From: Sporomusa sphaeroides DSM 2875
Lineage (GTDB): Bacteria > Bacillota > Negativicutes > Sporomusales > Sporomusaceae
Reading direction: 5' to 3'
Assembly (NCBI RefSeq): GCF_001941975.2
Contig: NZ_CP146991.1
Location: 386,001-450,000, forward strand
Length of the DNA stretch: 64,000 bases
This document shows positions 15,147-23,227 of this stretch, piece after piece (position 1 is the first letter of the stretch; the number at the start of each line of letters is the position of its first letter). A program made the position numbers and the translations under genes. The notes beneath the pieces are model-generated. The model was not told the DNA's origin, did not search any database, and saw nothing but the letters and a program-made list of their open reading frames with translations.

Positions 15147-15187
15147 AAACGGGATTGCCGCACCAGCACAGTGCAGCAATCCCGTTT
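15147..15187 (+). terminator. Terminator after phoU
   Basis: 12-bp stem AAACGGGATTGC / GCAATCCCGTTT with a hairpin loop. The flanking A and T runs would let it also serve the convergent phoR gene. Confidence 0.75.
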
Positions 15188-15261
15188 ATGTTTTCTCCTG
15201 ATGTTTCAGCTCTGCTGAAACGAATCCGTCATCCCATCGTCCCCTTTTGCCGGCACCAGGC

Positions 15262-15389
15262 CGAAAACCGTTCAGAGTGCTCCAGATGCGAGGCGCGACG
15301 AGGACGTGACCGTAGTCGTACTGGGAAGTACGTTGGAGGGAACGCCCGCAGAAGCAACGAAGCAGGTGGGGCGCTATGGACGGTTTTCG
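15262..15389. repeat. REP-like element overlapping the phoR stop
   Basis: 128-bp GC-rich unit with inverted ends CGAAAACCGT (15262-15271) and ACGGTTTTCG (15380-15389). It contains the phrase GAGGCGCGACGAGGACGTGA and an internal palindrome around GTACTGGGAAGTAC. The phoR stop codon (15374-15376) lies within the right end. I recall similar intergenic units in related Firmicutes, but cannot verify it here. Confidence 0.55.
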
Positions 15390-17164
15390 CTTAGGGGCAG
15401 GGAGATGGTGAATATGGTCCCCACATCCACCTTACTTTCCACCGCAATGTGTCCGCCCAACATTTCCACAATAAACTTAGCGATGGCCAGCCCGAGACCG
15501 GTGCCGCCGGCGGTACGGGTGCGCGCTTTGTCTACCCGGTAGAACCGGTCAAAAATGAGCGGCAGGTCTTTAGCCGGAATGCCGATGCCGGAGTCCTGGA
15601 CAGCAATTTTGATCTGACTGTCTGTCTGCCAGCAGGTGAGCTGTATTTTGCCGGCTTCCGGGGTATACTTAATACTGTTTTCCAGCAAGTTAACAATCAC
15701 CTGCTTCAGCCAGTCGGGATGAGCCAGGGCAGTAAGCCCCTCCTGTTTGCATTTTAAGATAACGGTTTGATTTTTTTGCTGCCACCGGGGAGACAGATCT
15801 TGTTTGGCCGCCGTCAGTACCGGCAGGATGGCTACAGCTTCTAAATGGATTTGTTCGCGGTATTCCTGGGCACTCAGCCGGGCCAGTTTGAGCAAATCAT
15901 TAATCAGACGGTGCATCCGGTCGGCTTCGTCATGGATGATCCGGATAAATTTTTCGCTCAGTTCAGGCTGTTCCAGTGCGCCGTCTAACAGTGTTTCGGC
16001 AAAGCCTTTGATGGCAGTGAGCGGTGTGGCCAGTTCGTGGGAGGCGTTGGTAACAAAATCGGCCTGGCGGTCATGAATTTCCTGGAGGGTGGTTATGTCA
16101 TGAAACACAGATAATACGCCGCCAATATCATTTTCGCTGCCGGTAATGGGGGCCAGGAAGACCTGGAATACCCGCTTTTTAGCATGAATATTGGTTTTTA
16201 AGTCGATAATCCTGCTTTGATTTTCTTGCAGCGTAGTCTGGATTGCTTTATTGAGCAGACTATTGCCGATAACCTGAATATTGTGCTGCCCCAGCATTTG
16301 GTCGGTTATCCCAAAGATAACCATGGCTGTTTTGTTGGCAGTAGTGACCTTGCCAAACCTGTCAAGCAAGATAACTGCATCCCCCATGTTTTGGAGAATC
16401 AGCTCCAGTTTGTGATTTTGGGCAATCATATCGTTGACCTTGTCCTCCAGGCTGGAGGTGAGATTGTTAATACTATGGGCCAGTATCTCCAGTTCATCGC
16501 CTGTTTTTATGAACACCCGTTTACTCAAATCGCCGCCGGCAATAGTGTTGGCTGTATGGATGATTTGTTCCAGCGGGCGGGTATACCGATAGGCAAAGGC
16601 CAAACTGAAAATTATGGCGACAGCTGAGGTTAAGAGGGCGGCGGCCAGGAGGACAGATAATATTTTCCGGTAGCCGGCATCAATATGGTCAAGCGGCATA
16701 GCTACCCGTACCACACCGGTAATTTCGTTTTGGTAAAAAATCGGAGTGGAAACATAGAGCAGAGACTTCTCCTGCGTAGCGCTTGTCCGGATGTTATAGC
16801 TGTTGCCGCCGGACAGAGCTGCGGCTACTTCGGGGCGGTCGCCGTGGTTTTCCAGGAGTGCGGGATTCTGTTCAGAATCGGCTATGACAGTGCCGCCAGC
16901 GTCAATAATAGTAACCCTTAAGTCAATCCGGGAAGTCAGCTCTTTTATCTTTTCATCGATCTGGGCTTTTTGGATGGGACCGGACATATCACGGTAAATG
17001 AGTTCTTCAATAATTTTTCCCTGGCTGAGCATGGCGGCATTAAGACTGGCAATGTTGTGCTGATAGAAAAACCATAGGATGTAGCTGCCAAGCGCCGTCA
17101 ATGTAAAGAGAACAATCAGTAAAAACAGCATAACCAGACGATTGCGGAGATTGCGGGCAAACAT
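15374..17164 (-). CDS. phoR: PhoR-type sensor histidine kinase
   Basis: A 596-residue membrane histidine kinase. TM1 at about 10-33, an extracytoplasmic sensor of about 130 residues, TM2 at about 165-190, HAMP, PAS (about 245-340), HisKA with H376 in NASHELATPL, and HATPase with N box VNLLENSIKYTP, GSGIGI-type DSGIGIP and GGTGLGLA. It probably phosphorylates the PhoP-like regulator at 821. It is convergent with phoU and divergent from pstS. GGGAGG is ten bases before the ATG. No Pho box is seen in front of it. The large extracytoplasmic domain matches Bacillus PhoR rather than the E. coli type. Confidence 0.85.
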   Translation of the reverse strand: MFARNLRNRLVMLFLLIVLFTLTALGSYILWFFYQHNIASLNAAMLSQGKIIEELIYRDMSGPIQKAQIDEKIKELTSRIDLRVTIIDAGGTVIADSEQNPALLENHGDRPEVAAALSGGNSYNIRTSATQEKSLLYVSTPIFYQNEITGVVRVAMPLDHIDAGYRKILSVLLAAALLTSAVAIIFSLAFAYRYTRPLEQIIHTANTIAGGDLSKRVFIKTGDELEILAHSINNLTSSLEDKVNDMIAQNHKLELILQNMGDAVILLDRFGKVTTANKTAMVIFGITDQMLGQHNIQVIGNSLLNKAIQTTLQENQSRIIDLKTNIHAKKRVFQVFLAPITGSENDIGGVLSVFHDITTLQEIHDRQADFVTNASHELATPLTAIKGFAETLLDGALEQPELSEKFIRIIHDEADRMHRLINDLLKLARLSAQEYREQIHLEAVAILPVLTAAKQDLSPRWQQKNQTVILKCKQEGLTALAHPDWLKQVIVNLLENSIKYTPEAGKIQLTCWQTDSQIKIAVQDSGIGIPAKDLPLIFDRFYRVDKARTRTAGGTGLGLAIAKFIVEMLGGHIAVESKVDVGTIFTISLPLSENRP

Positions 17165-17300
17165 ATGCGTGTTACCTCCCTGAAGGGATTTTTAAATGGG
17201 TGCTTCCTTGGCTTAAGACTGCGGCTTTTGCCGGTGGAGTGGAAGATGACCTGGTATATAGTAACAATATACCGTAAATGGTTTCTAAAAGCTACCTGGC

Positions 17301-17402
17301 TTTCTTTATCCTAACAGAAAGTATAACTTTCTTAAAAGCAGGATAAGGGCAACATCGACTTCCGCCGTCGCCAGAGGCTCGGCACAAGCCGTGTTTTCTT
17401 TA
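17301..17402 (+). repeat. Dispersed structured repeat, copy B
   Basis: 102-bp unit with nested stems TATCCT/AGGATA and AGAAAGT/ACTTTCT and the GGCT/AGCC hairpin before GTGTTTTCTTTA. Its right end overlaps the first hexamer of the pstS Pho box by three bases. Confidence 0.8.
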
Positions 17403-17453
17403 ACATTCCCTTAACATTTCCTTAACACAAGGCTTGTTTAAATGAATTACAAT
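17400..17453 (+). promoter_or_regulatory. Pho box and -10 of pstS
   Basis: TTAACA at 17400, 17411 and 17422, exact 11-bp period, then TACAAT at 17448-17453, which begins 21 bp after the last base of the box. All three hexamers are perfect, suggesting the strongest site of the set. Confidence 0.9.
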
Positions 17454-17499
17454 AAAGATGCGAAAACCGTACAAACGTTAAGGAGGAAATAGAACAACT

Positions 17500-18363
17500 A
17501 TGAAACTGTCGAAAAAACTGTTAGCAGGCGCATTGGCTATGATGTTGGGCGTAAGTTTAGTGGCCGGCTGTGGCGGTCAGAAAGAAACACCGAAAAATGC
17601 TCCGGCACAAGGAGAATTGTCGGGTACTGTTACTGCGTCAGGCTCGACGGCGCTGCTACCGTTATTAAAACCGGCTCAGGAAGAGTTCCAGAACAAAAAT
17701 CCTAAGGTTACCGTGAATATTGCCGGCGGTGGTTCTTTTACCGGGCAAAATCAGGTAGCGGCAGGTTCTGTTACTATCGGCAACTCTGATGTGCCCTTGC
17801 AGGACAGCTTAAAAGATAAAGGCCTTGTTGAAACCAAACTGGTAGGTATCCCCTTTGTCTTCATTACTAATACCGATGTAAGTGTGGATAATTTGACCCA
17901 GCAGCAATATGTGGATATCTTTACCGGTAAAGTGTCCAACTGGAAAGAGGTAGGTGGTAAGGACCAGAAAATCACCATTATCCACCGGGCCAAATCCTCC
18001 GGTTCCCGCGGTGCCATTGCTGAAATCGTACTGAAAGGCGCTGCTTTTACCGACAATGCAGTCATTCAGGATTCTAACGGCGCAGTCCGTGCAGCCATTG
18101 CCAGCACTCCGGGCGCTATCGGTTATGTGGATGCCGCTTATGCTGACCAATCGGTAAAAACACTGGCGTACAATGGCGTAAAATTTAGTATCAATGATGT
18201 AATTGACGGTAAATATCCGGTATATACCTTTGGCCGCATGTTTACCAAAGGCGAGCCCACAGGTGCGGTAAAAGCCTTTATTGATTATGCAACAAGTCCG
18301 GAGTTTCAAAATGTCTATGCTGAGAAAAACGGCTTTGTTCCTGTCACTAAGATGAAGAAATAA
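17500..18363 (+). CDS. pstS: Phosphate-binding lipoprotein PstS
   Basis: A 287-residue periplasmic or surface phosphate-binding protein. A lipoprotein signal ends at C24 (SLVAGCG). Phosphate-loop residues are in TASGSTALLPLL, GSVTIGNSDVP and HRAKSSGSRGAI. It delivers phosphate to PstCA. AAGGAGG precedes the ATG. It has its own Pho box and a strong terminator after it, so it is a single-gene unit made in excess of the permease. Confidence 0.96.
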   Translation: MKLSKKLLAGALAMMLGVSLVAGCGGQKETPKNAPAQGELSGTVTASGSTALLPLLKPAQEEFQNKNPKVTVNIAGGGSFTGQNQVAAGSVTIGNSDVPLQDSLKDKGLVETKLVGIPFVFITNTDVSVDNLTQQQYVDIFTGKVSNWKEVGGKDQKITIIHRAKSSGSRGAIAEIVLKGAAFTDNAVIQDSNGAVRAAIASTPGAIGYVDAAYADQSVKTLAYNGVKFSINDVIDGKYPVYTFGRMFTKGEPTGAVKAFIDYATSPEFQNVYAEKNGFVPVTKMKK

Positions 18364-18383
18364 ATATCCCTCCCCTTTACTAT

Positions 18384-18430
18384 AAACAGTACAAGCCCTG
18401 AGCTGCCGCTCAGGGCTTGTACTGTTTATT
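18384..18430 (+). terminator. Strong terminator after pstS
   Basis: Perfect 19-bp stem (18384-18402 with 18409-18427), 6-base loop. The left arm starts with AAA and the right side ends in a T-rich stretch. It separates pstS from the pstCA promoter. Confidence 0.9.
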
Positions 18431-18440
18431 TACCCTAACC

Positions 18441-18495
18441 TTAACATAAACTTAACATTGCATTAACAAAACAGGACACAATAATAGCGTATAAT
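18441..18495 (+). promoter_or_regulatory. Pho box and -10 of pstCA
   Basis: TTAACA at 18441, 18452 and 18463, exact 11-bp period, then a consensus TATAAT at 18490-18495, which begins 22 bp after the last base of the box. A degenerate fourth hexamer (CTAACC) lies at 18435. Confidence 0.9.
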
Positions 18496-18533
18496 TGAGA
18501 CGAACTATTCTTTTAGACAGGATGTGACTGTAG

Positions 18534-19427
18534 ATGGCTGCAACCGCCAGCAATCGGGACCACCAACTCAAACTTATGTATGACAAATATGTGCGCTATT
18601 TGTTTATCGCCAGTGCGTTTCTTATGACGATAATTATTATATCTATTATTGTGTTTGTAGGTCAGCAAGGCTTGATGACTTTTAAGGAAGTCAGCCCCAT
18701 GGAATTTTTCTTTTCTGCCAAATGGGATCCGACCGAAAACCAATATGGTGCTTTGAGCTTTATCGCCGGCTCAGTGTATGTCACCGTGCTGGCCGTGCTA
18801 TTGGGGGCGCCGCTGGGATTGGCCGGAGCCATTTTTATGGCCAAAATCGCGCCTGACTGGCTGAGGGAAATCATGCGGCCAGCCACTGATTTGTATGTGG
18901 CCATTCCGTCAGTTGTTTACGGTTATGTCGGGTTGACAGTCCTGGTTCCCTTTATTCGTGAGTTTTTTCAGGTAAATACAGGGTTTGGCTTGTTTGCAGC
19001 CGCTCTTATTCTTTCCATAATGATTCTGCCTACCATTATCAGCATTTCCGAAGACGCCATCCGGGCAGTGCCTAAGACGCTGGAAGAAGCGTCGTTAGCG
19101 TTGGGAGCCACCCGCTGGCAAACCATTACGAAGGTGCTGCTGCCGTCCGCATTGCCGGGGATTTTGACTGCTGTTATTTTAGCCATGGCCAGAGCCATTG
19201 GCGAGACCATGGCAGTACAGATGGTCATCGGCAATACACCGCAATTGGCTAAGTCGCTATTTACGCCAACGTCGACGCTGCCCAGCGAAATTGTGGTGGA
19301 AATGGGGAATACACCCTTTGGTTCGGCCTGGGGCAATTCGTTGTTCTTAATGGCGCTGGTGCTGCTGATCCTTTCGATTGTTATGATCTTGATTATTAGA
19401 CAGATTGCGGCCAGGAGGGTGGTATAA
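18534..19427 (+). CDS. pstC: Phosphate ABC transporter permease PstC
   Basis: A 297-residue inner-membrane permease with six predicted helices. The MetI-type coupling motif is EEASLALGATRWQTITKVLLPSALPGI, followed by the PstC-typical RAIGETMAVQMVIG. It pairs with PstA and uses PstB from the upstream operon. The stop overlaps the pstA start by one base (TAATG). Confidence 0.95.
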   Translation: MAATASNRDHQLKLMYDKYVRYLFIASAFLMTIIIISIIVFVGQQGLMTFKEVSPMEFFFSAKWDPTENQYGALSFIAGSVYVTVLAVLLGAPLGLAGAIFMAKIAPDWLREIMRPATDLYVAIPSVVYGYVGLTVLVPFIREFFQVNTGFGLFAAALILSIMILPTIISISEDAIRAVPKTLEEASLALGATRWQTITKVLLPSALPGILTAVILAMARAIGETMAVQMVIGNTPQLAKSLFTPTSTLPSEIVVEMGNTPFGSAWGNSLFLMALVLLILSIVMILIIRQIAARRVV

Positions 19428-20287
19428 TGTCGGCAAAAAGTCAGGATAAAGCAGCCACCGCTATTATGTGGCTGGCAGGGATTATTATTTTAGGCATACT
19501 TATTGTCTTTTTAGGATATATGCTGTATAAAGGACTGCCGGTGCTAACATGGGATTTTATTACCGGCAAGCCCAGTGATATTCATGCCGGCGGTGGTGTG
19601 GGGCCGCAGCTTTTCAACTCCTTCTATATCCTGGGACTTTGTATGTTATTTTCTATTCCGGTAGCTGTTGGCGCCGGCATTTATTTAGCCGAGTATGCAG
19701 CCAACACCCGTTTGACAGATATGATTAGATTAAGTACCGAAAGTTTGGCCACCGTGCCTTCGATTGTTCTTGGCTTGTTTGGCATGATTATCTTTGTCAA
19801 TATGCTGGGAATGGGGTTTAGTATTATCGGCGGTGCACTTACCCTGATGCTGCTCAACCTGCCGATACTGGTGCGGGTAACCGAGGAATCCGTCCGGACA
19901 GTGCCTGCCCATTACCGGGAGGCCAGCCTGGCATTGGGAGCTACCAAATGGCAGACCATCTGGCGGGTAGTACTGCCGAACGCCCTGCCTGGCATCATTA
20001 CCGGCATTACGCTTTCCGCCGGCCGGACGTTAGGCGAAACGGCCATTCTGATATTTACTGCCGGTACCACTGTATCCCGTATACTGCCTGATTTTAATGT
20101 CATGGCCGCCGGGGAAACCCTGGCGGTGCATATGTGGTACGTTATGGCGGTGGGCCTGGTCCCCGACCGGGTAGCTATTGCCGACGGCACCGGTGCATTA
20201 TTGATTATTACCATTCTTATCTTTAACCTCATGTTCACTTTGCCCAGTAAGTATATCCAACGCAAAGCCAACGGCGGCGGTCATTAA
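19427..20287 (+). CDS. pstA: Phosphate ABC transporter permease PstA
   Basis: A 286-residue permease, six predicted helices, coupling motif YREASLALGATKWQTIWRVVLPNALPGI and LSAGRTLGETAILIFTAG, as in PstA. It is translationally coupled to pstC. No pstB follows; the only pstB in the window is upstream at 13707. Confidence 0.95.
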   Translation: MSAKSQDKAATAIMWLAGIIILGILIVFLGYMLYKGLPVLTWDFITGKPSDIHAGGGVGPQLFNSFYILGLCMLFSIPVAVGAGIYLAEYAANTRLTDMIRLSTESLATVPSIVLGLFGMIIFVNMLGMGFSIIGGALTLMLLNLPILVRVTEESVRTVPAHYREASLALGATKWQTIWRVVLPNALPGIITGITLSAGRTLGETAILIFTAGTTVSRILPDFNVMAAGETLAVHMWYVMAVGLVPDRVAIADGTGALLIITILIFNLMFTLPSKYIQRKANGGGH

Positions 20288-20315
20288 TTCACAAAGTGAG
20301 TGCTGCCGAAATGAT

Positions 20316-20355
20316 AAACAGGACAGAAGCGTTAAACGCTCTGTCCCGTTTTTAT
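20316..20355 (+). terminator. Terminator after pstA
   Basis: AAACAGGACAG-AAGCGT pairs with ACGCT-CTGTCCCGTTT, small loop, followed by five T. The bases 20356-20456 after it are GC-rich and show no gene. Confidence 0.8.
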
Positions 20356-20456
20356 CTTTAAGCCTGATAGAACGCAGGTCGCGTCGCTATCAGGCCGACG
20401 GACCTGTCCTAAGACTGCCCGCACCTCCGCAAGCAGTGTTGCGAGGCGGGATTTTA

Positions 20457-20804
20457 TTATAATTTTTGCACAAGCTTCTGGATTAAAGGATACTCGTAAT
20501 ATTCGCCGTTGATGGCTTTTACTGCCGCAATAACTGAGGTTACCAGCAGCAGCAGCCAAAGCAGTGCTATTACCGGCAGCAGCAAGACACCAATTACTAT
20601 CATGCATAACAAACTGGTGATTATAGAAAGTACCAAAATGGCGAGGTGAGCTATTAAGGCCTGTTTGGCGTGTTCGTAGACAAACGGGTCATCTTTTTTG
20701 AGCAGGAAAATGATCAGCGGCGCCACAATGAATCCCAGCCCTCCCAGTAAATAGGCCAGGTGGGCAAGTATGGCGAGCATTTTTTGTTCTCCCGTAATAT
20801 TCAT
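20457..20804 (-). CDS. DUF4870 (Tic20-like) membrane protein
   Basis: A 115-residue membrane protein of the DUF4870 family: EQKMLAILAHLAYLLGGLGF, then LIIFLLKKDDPFVYEHAKQAL and a second hydrophobic block with two or three helices. The family is widespread in bacteria and uncharacterised. GGGGGAC precedes the ATG by a few bases. It is convergent with pstA. No Pho box precedes it. Confidence 0.75.
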   Translation of the reverse strand: MNITGEQKMLAILAHLAYLLGGLGFIVAPLIIFLLKKDDPFVYEHAKQALIAHLAILVLSIITSLLCMIVIGVLLLPVIALLWLLLLVTSVIAAVKAINGEYYEYPLIQKLVQKL

Positions 20805-20898
20805 GGCGTCCCCCTTAATGTGGATTTAGTTAGCGGCTTAAGAGTATATACCCTATTATAGCAGATGGCCAGCCTAAATGTGTTGGTTCTTTATTTTG

Positions 20899-20937
20899 AA
20901 CCGAACTGGTGGCTTAAAGTCACCAGTTCGGTTTTTT
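20899..20937 (+). terminator. Terminator-like hairpin in front of zinc-ribbon gene
   Basis: 13-bp stem AACCGAACTGGTG / CACCAGTTCGGTT, 9-base loop, six T on the plus strand. No plus-strand gene ends nearby, so it may attenuate transcription into the 21012 gene. Confidence 0.65.
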
Positions 20938-21011
20938 CCCGCACCTGAGGAATAAAATGAGTATTTTAGAACATGATAGACAAAAAGTATCTAATTGTGC
21001 GAGGAATAGTC

Positions 21012-21380
21012 ATGTATTGCGATTTTTGCGGAAAAAACCTGGCCGGTTACGTAAAATATTGCCGCCATTGTGGCCGCAGGTTAAAAGACAGATTGGAAGA
21101 TACCAGGCCATTACCTGTTGTGGACGAAAGAATGTTAACCCTGAATACCGTCAAGCGGCAGGCGGCTCATTCTTTGTCCTGGTCTAATTTAGCGCTGCAA
21201 AGAAGGTTTCCCTTTAATAAGGGGCAAATGCAGAAACTAATATATGGAATAATCTCTTTCGCCATTATTGTAGTACTGGTATATATTATCATGACCTTTA
21301 AGACTCTGGAAGAATATCAGATACTTACCGCACTATGGGCGACCGTGCTGACGGTTTATACCTGGCGAAAAAGCAGGTAG
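21012..21380 (+). CDS. Zinc-ribbon membrane protein, 122 aa
   Basis: A 122-residue protein starting with a double CxxC zinc ribbon (CDFC and CRHC, in MYCDFCGKNLAGYVKYCRHC) and ending with two membrane helices (LIYGIISFAIIVVLVYIIMT and LTALWATVLTVYT). Such zinc-ribbon plus membrane proteins are common in Firmicutes, role unknown. ATG 21012 is preferred because GAGGAA lies seven bases before it; an in-frame start exists at 20973. It is convergent with the CYTH-CHAD gene, 10 bp apart. Confidence 0.65.
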   Translation: MYCDFCGKNLAGYVKYCRHCGRRLKDRLEDTRPLPVVDERMLTLNTVKRQAAHSLSWSNLALQRRFPFNKGQMQKLIYGIISFAIIVVLVYIIMTFKTLEEYQILTALWATVLTVYTWRKSR

Positions 21381-21390
21381 ATTAAGAAAA

Positions 21391-22983
21391 TTAATTAGAC
21401 TGCCGGGCAGCTTCATCCGAACCATCTGCCAACGGTTTTAGCTTTTTTTGCTTGGTGACGGCTTTATTCAGCTTGGCCCACGTTTTGTCCCATTGTGGTT
21501 GGGCGGCGGCTGACTTTGCGAGCTGCCAGCCTGTAATCAGACCCGCGTCACGGTGGGAAAGGCGGCTGGACGAAGCCTTGACCAGTTCCTGTAATAACGG
21601 CGGAGTGAAAGCAACATCCCTGATCTCGCCTAATATGTCCTGGAGCTGCTCCAAACGTCTGACAAGTAATCGCGAACTGTCCGGCAGCACAGGGGCCAGA
21701 GCCTCAAGCGTATAGCGGAGACGTCTGCCGTCAATCCGGAGTTCATGGATGGCAGCTAAATCGCTGAGATCAAGCTCATTGCCCTGTTGTAAGAGGGATG
21801 TAAGCCAATGGCCGAAACGAAGATAAACAAATCTCTTGCATAATACCTGATTGTTGCCGGAGGCGGCCCAGTTTAGCAGAAATGACCATAAGCCTAATAG
21901 TACCGGTGTAAGTTCACCTGTGGCAACCGCAGTATGGAAGTTGTTTTTTGCGTCCTTGCGTTTAGCCGCAATGATTTCTGTCAGTACCGGCTTGCCTGAA
22001 TAGTTAGGGATTACCCGGAGCATATAACCTGTCAACTGGTCCCAAGTCAGGCTAAACTCATCCAGGTCGCGGAGGCGGCCAAGCTTGCGATTCCAAGTGC
22101 TTAGCTTGTTCTGCCAGTCGGTGTACTCTTCAGGCGGCATTAGCGGTTCAGCAAATTGTAAGAGCGAGTGGAGTTTGCACAATACCATGCGGAAGTTATG
22201 CAGTACTTCTCTATCGTCAGGATTGGCCAGATAAGCCTGTTGGGCGCTGATTGTCTTGTGGATGGTATGGATCATGATTTCGCTGAGCGCCCGAGGTGCA
22301 GGCAGGACAGCACTGGCTTTTGTCAGCGGGGAAGGCAGGGGGATATCCTGGGCAAGACTGTCTGCCAGTCCGGCTAATACGGTTGCCCGGTACAGTTTGC
22401 TATCCTGTTCGGGCAATAGCGGAAACTGTGTGGCTAAAGCCGTTCCCAGCCAAATGAGAGCTTGCGGTTGTCCGGCTTGTAATTCCAGCTCAAGCTCTAA
22501 AATCTCTTGTTGTTTATCACCGGCCAGAATATTGCCGGCATCAAGCGCCAACTCGATGTTGCTGCCATCCGGAGTAATAATTTCCATTGTACTGCGCTCA
22601 AAGCAGGTGCTAAATACCGGCTCTAAAGGCCTATCGCCTGCAGCTTCAGCCAGGCGGTCGCCGATATCTGTGAGGAGAAAGGGCTCAATGCTGGGCTGCG
22701 GGCTTTTTACCGGCACATTATACTCAAAGCGCTGGTGAAGCCCTCCGTCACTGGTGCCATCGGCTTTGACGGTGGCTGTCCATTCCCCGGCAGCCGAACG
22801 CAGGCGGTACGACAGGCGCGATTTGAGTAAGCGCCGGTCGGCGGTATCGTAATAGGTAGTTGCCAGTGTTTGTTTACAGGGCAGCTGTGTTGCCAGCTCC
22901 CTGAGCAAAGGCGCGGTTAACAGGCTGCTCTGGCAGGATGGATCAGCCAGGCGCAATTTAAGTTCTGCTTCTATGTTTGACAT
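21391..22983 (-). CDS. CYTH-CHAD domain protein (triphosphatase/polyphosphate binding)
   Basis: A 530-residue protein with an N-terminal CYTH triphosphate tunnel domain (about 1-210; signature EAELKLRL, then YYDTADRRLLKSRLSYRLRS and a QRFEY strand) and a C-terminal CHAD helical domain (about 240-520; VLHNFRMVLCKLHSLLQFAE, LRDLDEF, IHELRIDGRRLRYTLE). CYTH domains hydrolyse inorganic triphosphate or similar; CHAD domains bind polyphosphate. In a phosphate cluster it probably acts in polyphosphate metabolism. TAGGAGGTG precedes the ATG. No Pho box is seen upstream. Confidence 0.9.
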   Translation of the reverse strand: MSNIEAELKLRLADPSCQSSLLTAPLLRELATQLPCKQTLATTYYDTADRRLLKSRLSYRLRSAAGEWTATVKADGTSDGGLHQRFEYNVPVKSPQPSIEPFLLTDIGDRLAEAAGDRPLEPVFSTCFERSTMEIITPDGSNIELALDAGNILAGDKQQEILELELELQAGQPQALIWLGTALATQFPLLPEQDSKLYRATVLAGLADSLAQDIPLPSPLTKASAVLPAPRALSEIMIHTIHKTISAQQAYLANPDDREVLHNFRMVLCKLHSLLQFAEPLMPPEEYTDWQNKLSTWNRKLGRLRDLDEFSLTWDQLTGYMLRVIPNYSGKPVLTEIIAAKRKDAKNNFHTAVATGELTPVLLGLWSFLLNWAASGNNQVLCKRFVYLRFGHWLTSLLQQGNELDLSDLAAIHELRIDGRRLRYTLEALAPVLPDSSRLLVRRLEQLQDILGEIRDVAFTPPLLQELVKASSSRLSHRDAGLITGWQLAKSAAAQPQWDKTWAKLNKAVTKQKKLKPLADGSDEAARQSN

Positions 22984-23167
22984 GATGAAACACCTCCTAA
23001 GTAGGCATGTCCCAAAATCTACATTTTATCATATTATTTTATTCGCGTTTAGTTGGGTAACGCCTTTATTTGAAAAAATAAAACTAGTACCTCTCGCCAC
23101 TTAGGATTTGCGATTAGATAGCAAGGATTTATATAATCCAAATAGTTAGGTGGCGTAAGGTATTGGC

Positions 23168-23222
23168 AAAAGGGACTGTCACTATGCTTGCTTTGTCAGC
23201 AAGCATAGTGACAGTCCCTTTT
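23168..23222 (-). terminator. Perfect 25-bp hairpin, terminator of the phospholipase gene
   Basis: 25-bp perfect inverted repeat (23168-23192 with 23198-23222) and a 5-base loop, five bases beyond the stop codon of the minus-strand gene. On that strand it ends in TTTT. Its GGGACTGTC arm resembles other GGGAC palindromes in this window (40775, 50873). Confidence 0.75.
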
Positions 23223-23227
23223 AGGGG

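Noticed and set aside
20341..20456. Possible coding exon or small ORF after pstA
   Set aside because: No ORF with a start and ribosome site on either strand; only the terminator tail and GC-rich spacer.
20957..21187. 76-codon ORF overlapping the zinc-ribbon gene
   Set aside because: Wrong frame; the other frame encodes a clear CxxC zinc ribbon and membrane helices.
23168..23222. Perfect hairpin as an operator
   Set aside because: Its position five bases after a stop codon with T residues on that strand fits a terminator better.
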